Part shown: piece after piece, positions 1 through 6,910 of the stretch
Numbering within the stretch: the first letter of the stretch is position 1
Layout of the letters: each line of letters opens with the position of its first letter
Assembly (NCBI GenBank): GCA_016712375.1
Contig: JADJRE010000020.1
Coordinates: 1-52,723, forward strand
From: Rhodospirillales bacterium
Lineage (GTDB): Bacteria; Pseudomonadota; Alphaproteobacteria; Rhodospirillales; Defluviicoccaceae
DNA length: 52,723 bases
Reading direction: 5' to 3'
The notes under the pieces: generated by a model
What the model was told of the DNA's origin: nothing
Seen by the model: only the letters and a program-made list of their open reading frames with translations
The model's database searches: none
Translations under genes and position numbers: made by a program

Positions 1-1
1 C

Positions 2-147
2 AACCTGCGCAGCCTCTGCCACCGCTGCCACATCCTGCACGACCGGCCGCACCATCTCGCGCAACGGCGGATTACCTCTCGCGTCGGGCGCTGGGCGACC
101 TGTTCCTGGGGCCTTATCGCGCCGGCTACCGCGAATCTGTGCCCTGA
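2..147 (+). pseudogene. HNH endonuclease, C-terminal end, frame broken
   Basis: Only the tail lies in the window; the 5' part is beyond the left edge. Frame 2 from base 2 reads NLRSLCHRCHILHDRPHHL, the zinc-binding and metal-binding core of an HNH nuclease (two cysteines in CHRCH, then HDRPHH). Near position 70-80 the family-like reading jumps to frame 1, which gives RRALGDLFLGPYRAGYRESVP and stops at 145-147. I recall ALGDLFLGP as typical of the end of this HNH group. One small indel would join the halves. HNH proteins of this type occur as stand-alone nucleases in mobile and defence-rich regions, which fits the neighbouring helicase and insertion sequences. The substrate cannot be inferred. 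Real gene decay and sequence error at a contig edge are both possible. Confidence 0.6.
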
Positions 148-353
148 TAATGCACTCGCGCTTTGGCGCGTAGGTTACGGAAAGGCCATGAGTGTTAGCC
201 CGTGACACGTACCCCGATGGCGTAAACTACTAGCACTCCCGATTGTCGGACGATCGGCGTCGTCACGGCTATTTCCGAGCCTCGCTGGATTGACCGCACC
301 CCCAAAGGGTGCTCAAACGAGCCAGCATCATATTGCGGTCGGGGGGGCGTCCC

Positions 354-2891
354 ATGTCGAGCGGAAAGGAAGGTGCCATCGCGATTCAGTGGGAGATCGC
401 GGCGAAGCTGAATTTCGCCTGCCACCAAAGCGCCTTTTCCGTGCTGCGCGATCTGCGCATCGAAAATCGAGACGAGGCAGACCGGCTGGACGACGTGGTG
501 GTGACCCTCGTTTCGAACCCGGGGTTTCTCAAGCCGAAGAGTTGGCGGCTCGATCGCGTCGCGGCGGGAGGGACGGTCGCCGTCAAACATCGCGACGTCG
601 AAGTCGGCGGCGGCTTCCTGCTCGGTCTTACCGAAGCGATGATGGGCCACGTTTCGATCCGCGTCGAGAAGGACGGTGAGAGTGTTGCCGAGGACTCGCG
701 ACGGGTCGAACTCCTCGCCTACAACGAATGGGGTGGCGCGGGGTACATGCCGGAGTTGCTCGCCGCCTTTTCTATGCCCAACGACCCGGCCGTCGACCGT
801 CTCCTGCACGGGGCTTCGTCGCTGCTGCGTCGGGCGGGCAGACCCGACGCGCTCGACGGCTACCGATCGGGGAGCCGACAACGTGTGTGGGAGATGGTGT
901 CGGCGATCTACTCCGCCGTCGCCAATCTCGGGATCACGTATGCTGTTCCGCCGGCGAGCTTCGAGCGGGATGGACAGAAGATCCGTATTCCGTGCCTCAT
1001 CGAGGAGGGCAAGGTCGCCACTTGCCTCGACACGGCATTGCTCTTCGCCTCGGCGTTCGAGCAGGCAGGGCTCAACCCCGTCGTGGCCCTCCCACGCGGT
1101 CATGCCGTCGTGGGCGTGTGGCTGCAGCCGGAAGAGCTCTCGACGATCGTGATCGAAGATGCCGAGACACTGCGCAAACGGTGCCGCCTGAGGGAACTGG
1201 TGCTAATCGAAACCACCCTTGCCACCGCGCATCCGGCACCTCCGTTCTCTCGGGCGGTGAACGCGGCAATGGACACGATCACCGACGAACACGACGCCAC
1301 GTTCGGCGTCGCGGTGGATATCCGCCGGGCGCGGTCCCTGCGCATATCGCCGCTCGCGCTGAAGGGGAGAGACAGGCCGGGGCAGGCGCTTCCGGTCGAG
1401 ACCCCGGACGTCGAGCTTCCGATGGAGGCGGCGCCGGCGCTGCCGGACTTCGATCAAGAGGCAGAACCGGAAGCGGGCGCGCCCGAGACGCCCGCCGGTC
1501 GGCTCGAGCGCTGGCAACGCAAGCTGCTCGACCTCTCGGCCCGCAACCAGTTGCTGAACCACAGGTCCGACAAGACGAGCCTACGGATCCTCTGCCCTGA
1601 CCCGGGTCTGCTCGAAGACAAACTAGCCGCAGGTGCCCGAATATCGATCGAGTCGACGTCCCGACTTTCCGGTTCAACCCGTGACGCCGAGACCCACAAG
1701 CAACGCACTGGCGAGGTGATCATCGAGGAATATGCCCGCGAAGCGCTCCGTAAGGGCCAGGTGCTGGTCGACCTGCCGCCGGAAGAGTTGTCAAAGCGTG
1801 CCGTGGAAATCTACCGAAAAGCACAGACAGCCTTGCAGGAGGGAGGCACCAACACGCTTTTTCTGGCGCTCGGCTTTCTATGCTGGAAACGGGACGTAAA
1901 GGACGAGCGTCGATTCCGTGCGCCGCTGATTCTGCTACCCGTCACCTTGCAGCGCCAGTCCGTGCGCAGCGGGGTCCAGATTCTGGCTCACGACGATGAG
2001 CCGCGCTTCAATCCGACGTTGCTGGAGATGCTGCGGAAGGATTTTGAGATCGACATCAGGGGGCTGGACGGTGCCCTGCCGAAGGACGAGTGCGGTGTGG
2101 ACGTGCGCGATATTTGGGAAAAGGTGCGCCGCGCGGTGAAGGACGCCCCCGGCTTCGAGATGGTCGAGGACGTCGTGCTCGGGCATTTCTCGTTCGCCAA
2201 GTTTCTGATGTGGAAGGATCTGGTCGACCGCACTGATGTGCTTCGGGAGAACAAGGTTGTTCGCCACCTACTAGAGACCCCGCAGCATCGCTACAAGGCC
2301 GACGTCGAATTCATCGACAAGGATACTCTGGATCGTGATTTCAAGCCGTCCGACCTGCTCGCGCCCCTGCCGACCGATGCCTCGCAATTGGCGGCGATCG
2401 CGACCGCGGACAGAGGAAAGGATTTCATCCTCATCGGTCCGCCGGGAACGGGCAAGAGCCAGACTATTGCAAACATGATCTGCCACCTGATGGGCAAGGG
2501 TAAGACGGTTCTCTTCGTTTCCGAGAAGACGGCTGCGCTGGAGGTGGTGTACCGCCGGCTGAGCGAGATCGGGCTCGGCCGATATTGCCTGCAGTTACAC
2601 TCTAACAAAGCAAAAAAGAGCGATGTATTGAGTCAGCTCCAAGAATCGTGGGCAGCAGGCGAAGCAAGGGTGGCTCGCGATTGGGAACAAGAGGCTGAGC
2701 TACTGCGGGTCTTGCGCGACAAGCTCAATCGGTTCGTGGATCACCTTCATCGCAGGCAGCGCAACGGGCTCACGGCGCACTACGCCATAGGCGTCAAAGT
2801 CCGTGACCAAGGATCTGTCAACGGCGGAGCAATTCCGGGCCACTGTGGCGGAGTAAAAGCAGGCCATTTGGGCGAAAGCGGCGGCAGCTGA
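354..2891 (+). pseudogene. Large DUF4011-type helicase protein, truncated after Walker A by an IS21 insertion
   Basis: ATG at 354 follows a G-rich stretch; an in-frame GTG at 309 is the alternative. The N-terminal ~110 residues look beta-rich. Next comes a segment with TCLDTALLFASAFEQAG, then GHAVVGVW, then LVLIETT; this spacing suggests a transglutaminase-like Cys-His fold (inference). From about residue 385 (LERWQRKLLDLSARNQLLNHR) the DUF4011 domain follows. A superfamily 1 helicase Walker A, GPPGTGKSQTIANMI, lies near residue 700, followed by KTVLFVSEKTAALEVV. Known relatives run to roughly 1500-2000 residues, with further helicase motifs, a Vsr-like nuclease and DUF3320, and have been reported among anti-phage candidates. 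Here the native sequence ends near RRQRNGLTAHYAIG (about 2805); the last ~30 residues come from the IS. No other half is visible. The frame is clean up to the insertion. Function is probably lost. Confidence 0.75.
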
Positions 2892-2935
2892 GGGCCCGAT
2901 CGGCCCCTTGCTGTGTCGTCGGTTTGCCTCGAGGA

Positions 2936-3813
2936 TCAGGGGCTTGCCGATTTCGCCGGTCTCGGATTGACGGTGTCGGCGGTGGCCTGGTTTTGCTCCG
3001 CCCGATCGGCCGGGGTGGCGGGACGACGGCGTCCGGCGGATTGCTTCAACCGGTAGCTGTCGCCGTTCTGGTGAGGATATGGACGTGGTGGGTCAGCCGG
3101 TCGAGCAGCGCGCCGGTGAGCCGTTCCGATCCCAGCACCGAGGTCCAGTCCTCGAACGGCAGATTGACTGACGAGGGTCGAGCCGCGCTCGTAGCGCTGG
3201 GAGAAGACCTCGAACAGAAGTTCCGCCCGGTCGGGGACAGCGGCACGTAACCGAGTTCGTCGATGATGAGCAACTTCACGGCCTGCAGATCACGCTGCAG
3301 CTTCAGAAGCCGTCGTTCGTCGCGCGCTTCCATCAGCTCGATGCACGAGGGCGGCGGCGGTGGTGAAGGCGACGCTGAACCCTTTCTGGCAGGCGGCAAG
3401 ACCGAGAGCCAGGGCTGCATGCGTCTTGCCGGTGCCGGAATTGCCGAGCGCGATGACGTTCTCGCGGCGCAGGACGAACTCGCATCGAGCGAGCTCGAGC
3501 ACCAGCATCTTGTTGAGGCTCGGAATGGCGGTGGAAGTCGAAGGTGTCGAGGCTTTTTGACCGCCGGGAAGCGTGCCGCCTTGATCCGCCGCTCGACCAT
3601 TCGGCGTTCCCGGTCGATCAGCTCCAGCTCCACCAGGCGCAGCAGGTAGCGGGGATGATCGACGCCGTCGCCGGCGCATTCGCGCGCGACCTTGTCGTAC
3701 TCCCGCAGAATGGTCGGCAGCTTCAGGCTGCTCGAGGTGATGCGCCAGCAGAACCTGCGGGTGCCGCTCGTCGTTCCCGCCGGTATCGCCTCGACGCCCG
3801 CCTTGCCGGTCAT
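2936..3813 (-). pseudogene. istB: IS21 helper ATPase IstB, several frame breaks
   Basis: IstB is the AAA+ helper of IS21 transposition and resembles DnaC/DnaA ATPases. The ATG at 3811-3813 overlaps the istA stop. The first ~85 residues (KLPTILREYDKVARECAGDG, ERRMVERRIKAARFPAVK) are in one frame. The Walker A piece GNSGTGKTHAALALGLA is in another near 3440. Walker B (LLIIDELGYVPLSPTG) and the sensor region (SNLPFEDWTSVLGSERL in corrected form) need two more changes. The usual end NGDSYRLKQS is read only after another shift near 3070, giving a stop at 2936; without that shift the reading stops at 3046. The gene is recognisable but not functional as written. Confidence 0.75.
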
Positions 3814-5306
3814 GCCGCTGTCCCGGGAACGAGAACGGCGTAGTCGGCCGCCGTCGTCATCCTGACGTCCGTTCTCGGCAGATGTGGATAGGCCGTCAGG
3901 TCGAGCCGGGCCGGTCGCCGCTCGATGCGCCAGCGCGATCTGCTTGACCGCATCAAAGCCGATGGCGCCGAGCCGGATCGCTTCGGTGACCGCGCTCGCC
4001 ACGATCTCCATCGGGATCGCCTCCATCAGCCGCAGGACCTGGATGAACTCCCGCCTGCCGCGGTTGCCCATGCGCGCTTCGAGGAGATGGCGCAGGTGCT
4101 GGAACGCCTCCGGCAGATCCCAGTCTTTCAGCGCCGCCGCCTGGTCCAGGGCATTTGGCTTCGTCTCGATCAGCGCGAGGTAGTGCAGCGGGTCGAACAC
4201 GAAGGTCCCGGTGCCGTAGGCGCGGCGATGTCGGGCGATCTGCTCGCCGGCACACAGGATCACCACCTCGTCGACGAAGCCCTTCACCACAACATCCCGG
4301 AAGCCGTATGCCGTCGGCACCGAGAAGTCGTTGCAGCGGTAGCGGACCAGGGCGGTTGACGAGACCCGCGCCGCCCGCTTCTCGCACGCCTCCAGCGGCA
4401 CGGCGGGCAGATCCCGAAAGGACTCCAGGTCGGCGACGAGACGCTCGCCGATGGTCTCGCTGTGGCGACCGGCGCGTTCGCCCTGTCGGCGCCGGCAGCG
4501 CTCTTCCAGCATCACATTGAGATCGTCGTAGCTTGCTGCCTGGGGGATCGGCGTCATGAAGTTCGATCGGGCATATCACCAGCCCTTCTGACCTTGCCCT
4601 TGTCGTTGCCCTTGCCGGGACGGCCAAAACGGTCGCGGAACAGGTAGTGGCTCGCAGTTCGGTGAAGCCCGGGTCCGCTCCCGCCTGCCGTCACCGCAGA
4701 TCTTCGCCACTGCGATCGTGGTGTTGTCGTAAAAGCACCGACAGCGGCACGCCGCCAAAGAAGGCGAACGCCGACACATGACCGTCGAGAAACGCTTCCG
4801 TCGTCTCCGCCGGGTAGGCCTTCACGAACGGCGCGTCCGACTGTGGCACGTCCATGCAGAAGAAGTGGATCTTCTGCCGGACGCCGCCGATCACGCCAAT
4901 GGCCTCGCCGAAGTCGACCTGCGCGTGCCTGGGGGATGCGCCAGCGGCACGAAGGTCTCTCCCGGCCTTTGGCGCGAGCGACCCGGACGTAGTCCCTCAC
5001 CACCGTCACACCGCCGGCATAGCCGTGCTCGTCGCGCAGCCGCTCGAAGATCCGCTTGGCAGAATGCCGCTGCTTCGAAGGCGCCGTCCCGTCGGCCTCG
5101 AGAATGGCGTCGATCACCGGCAGAAGCGCCCCAAGCTTCGGCTTTTTCACCGGCTTCGTTCGCGTGTAGCCGGGCGGCAACGAGAACCGGCACATCTTCG
5201 AAACCGTCTCACGGCTCAGCCCGAAAACCCGCGCCGCCTCGCGCCGGCTGTTACCCTCAATGAAAACAAAATGCCGAACGGCGGCGTAGACTTCCACGGC
5301 AAACAT
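3810..5306 (-). pseudogene. istA: IS21 transposase IstA, several frame breaks
   Basis: IstA is the DDE transposase of IS21 elements. The start at 5306 reads MFAVEVYAAVRHFVFIEGNS and contains a helix-turn-helix (REAARVFGLSRETVSKM). The frame then changes: the catalytic-core piece QKIHFFCMDVPQSDAPFVKA is read in a second frame near 4830-4880, DNTTIAVAKICGDGR in a third near 4700, and the C-terminal ~250 residues (from PQAASYDDLNVMLEERC) in a fourth stretch from 4557. A final frame change places the true end at the TGA at 3810-3812 after ADYAVLVPGTAA. At least four indels are needed for one frame. Recognition is strong. Whether it decayed or was badly sequenced cannot be decided here. Confidence 0.8.
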
Positions 5307-5400
5307 CCCCGGCCGCCCCCTGACAAAGGAGACAGCCTAACCACTGGCCGGATTTTGCTCCGGCGCGGCAGCACCAACCGCCGCCGCTACGTGGCCTAAT

Positions 5401-5787
5401 TTGTCACCGCCCTACACACCGCTGGCGCAGAGCCTTCGCGCCGTCATCAAGGCAAACATTGCCGACGGAGCCACCGTCAAGACCGATGGCTGGTCCGGCT
5501 ATCCAGGCGCGCCGGGGGTGACGCATGAACCGCATGTGATCGGCTCCATGGCCGCCCATATCGTCCTGCCCTGGGTGCATCGCGTCTTCGCCAACCTCAA
5601 GACCTGGGCACTGGGCGTCTATCACGGGCTGCGGCGCGCGCATCTGAATGCGTATCTCGATGAATTCGTCTTCCGATTCAATCGCCGCACCTCACCCCAT
5701 GCCGCGTTCCGCACCATTTTGCGCATCGGCATGGCTGTCCAGCGCGCCCCCTACAAAATGCTAGTCGCACCGGAAGCAGCGGGATAA
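5401..5787 (+). pseudogene. IS1595/ISXO2-type transposase, C-terminal fragment
   Basis: The open frame begins inside the protein and has no convincing start. It reads SLRAVIKANIADGATVKTDG, then GWSGYPG, a histidine-rich middle (HEPHVIGSMAAHIVLPWVHR) and HLNAYLDEFVFRFNRR, then HAAFRTILRIGMAV near the end. These match the C-terminal half of ISXO2-type DDE transposases as I know them; the YLDEFVFRFNRR signature is especially typical. The N-terminal ~150-200 residues, with the zinc-binding and first catalytic part, are missing exactly where the IS21 element ends, so the IS21 insertion or a linked deletion removed them. The remnant cannot be active. Confidence 0.8.
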
Positions 5788-5911
5788 GCCCTTCCCCGGA
5801 TTAGAACCCGCTCGGTATTCGACGCCATGAACCGAGCGTTTCCGGCGTCTTCTGCACAGCAATCAGGTTGGGATAGAACTTGGCACTCGCCTTGCCTGGC
5901 CGATCGCCTAG

Positions 5912-6123
5912 CTAGGCAGTCTTGCTGGCCCTGGCCGTATCGAGGAACCGCTTCGGCCGGATGATCGTGTTGCCGGCGGTAACCTCATTGCCGCGAGCGG
6001 CCCATTCGATAAAGTCGGCCCGTCCGACCATAGCGCGGCGCAAAATATAAAACGCTCCGGCTGGTAAAGGGTCGTCGTCGCTTTGGTGATGCCCTGGTGA
6101 TACCCGGTCTCGCCGTCCGGCAT
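5912..6123 (-). pseudogene. Unidentified coding remnant next to tRNA-Lys
   Basis: On the minus strand, two overlapping frames look protein-like. One begins MPDGETGYHQGITKATTTLY; the other ends MVGRADFIEWAARGNEVTAG and closes at a TAG at 5912-5914 after RPKRFLDTARASKTA. A single indel near 6030 would join them into about 65 residues. I do not recognise the family. Its position between a transposase fragment and the 3' end of a tRNA suggests island debris. The alternative is that both readings are chance open frames in GC-rich DNA. Confidence 0.3.
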
Positions 6124-6153
6124 ATGAAATGTTGATTAACCATTTGATTTAAA

Positions 6154-6227
6154 TGGTGAGCCCGCTGGGGATCGAACCCAGGACCCTCTGATTAAAAGTC
6201 AGATGCTCTACCCTGAGCTACGGGCTC
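6154..6227 (-). tRNA. tRNA-Lys (anticodon TTT)
   Basis: Read on the minus strand, the acceptor arms GAGCCCG/CGGGCTC pair fully, the anticodon stem TCTGA/TCAGA encloses the loop CTTTTAA with anticodon TTT, and the T stem CTGGG/CCCAG encloses TTCGATC. The discriminator is A and CCA is encoded (6154-6156). The D arm is GCTC-AGGGTA-GAGC, whose loop is about two bases shorter than the usual AGTTGGTA form, giving 74 nt in place of 76. The tRNA is probably functional, or carries a two-base sequence error. Its 3' end faces the accessory block. Confidence 0.93.
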
Positions 6228-6348
6228 TTTGGTCATCGCGAAACGTCGGAACTGCCGTGCTTACAACGATATCGGTTGACGCGCCGATCGGTCAACGCCG
6301 CCGCCGGCTCCGGGACTGGATTGCACTGTTCAGCAGATGCGAAGGGCC

Positions 6349-6872
6349 TCAGGCGAAGCGCCGGTCCTGCTGAGCCAGTTTGCGCGCGGTGCGCGCCACC
6401 ACCTCTTTCGGCACAAAAGGTGCGATGTCGCCGCCCAGCCGCGCCACCTCCTTGACGAAACGGGAGGCGATGAACTGCTGGCGCTCGGATGCCATTAAAA
6501 GATCGTCTCAACCTTCGGATCAAGTCGGGTGTTCATTCCCGCCATCTGAAACTCGTACTCGAAATCGGAGACGGCACGCAAGCCACGCAGAATAATTGTC
6601 GCTCCGAGATCCTGGACGAAATGCATCAACAGCTTGTCGAAGGGACGCACTTCGATGTGCGAGCCGTCCCCGTTGCGCATTAGCGAGACCTGCTCCAGCA
6701 GCATCTCGACACGTTCCTGTAGAGTGAACATCGGGCCCTTGCCAGGATTGGCGGCCACCGCAATGACCAGCCGATCAACAAGGCGGGTGGCGCGGCCAAT
6801 GATGTCGACATGACCATTTGTAATCGGATCGAAAGTGCCGGGATAGATCCCGACGCGCGGTTGACCCATGTT
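6349..6872 (-). CDS. coaD: Phosphopantetheine adenylyltransferase, single frameshift at an A/T run
   Basis: CoaD transfers AMP from ATP to 4'-phosphopantetheine, the fourth step from pantothenate to coenzyme A, in the cytosol. The N-terminus RVGIYPGTFDPITNGHVDII has the nucleotidyltransferase motif (GTFDP, TNGH). The reading is clean to LDPKVETIF and then hits a stop at four A's (plus strand 6497-6500). One extra A restores LMASERQQFIASRFVKEVAR and RTARKLAQQDRRFA with a stop at 6349-6351, giving a normal length near 174 residues. ATG 6872 is chosen because GGGAGG lies about 12 nt upstream; an alternative ATG at 6914 overlaps the gyrA stop (ATGA). The gyrA-coaD order is common in alphaproteobacteria. 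CoaD is essential, so a sequencing deletion is the likelier explanation for the frame break. Confidence 0.88.
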
Positions 6873-6910
6873 TTTCGCTGTCCTCCCGCTTTCTGGCACC
6901 GCCGGCGTGC

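Larger units (their letters stand above)
2814..5400 (-). mobile_element. IS21-family insertion sequence (istA-istB), degraded
   Basis: The element holds istA and istB on the minus strand, in the family order, with an ATGA overlap at 3810-3813. Related terminal sequences occur in opposite orientation at both sides: near 2825-2850 (CGGAGCAATTCCGG) and near 5345-5370 on the complement (CCGGAGCAAAATCCGGCC). Multiple terminal repeats are usual for IS21. The outer ends are approximate because I could not fix a target duplication. The left end cuts the DUF4011 helicase; the right end abuts a truncated ISXO2-type transposase, so two elements are nested or juxtaposed. Both transposition genes are broken by several frame changes, so this copy is unlikely to move on its own if the sequence is right. 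Confidence 0.75.

Noticed and set aside
195..1103. A 302-codon minus-strand open frame opposite the helicase
   Set aside because: Opposes a well-conserved coding frame and resembles no family.
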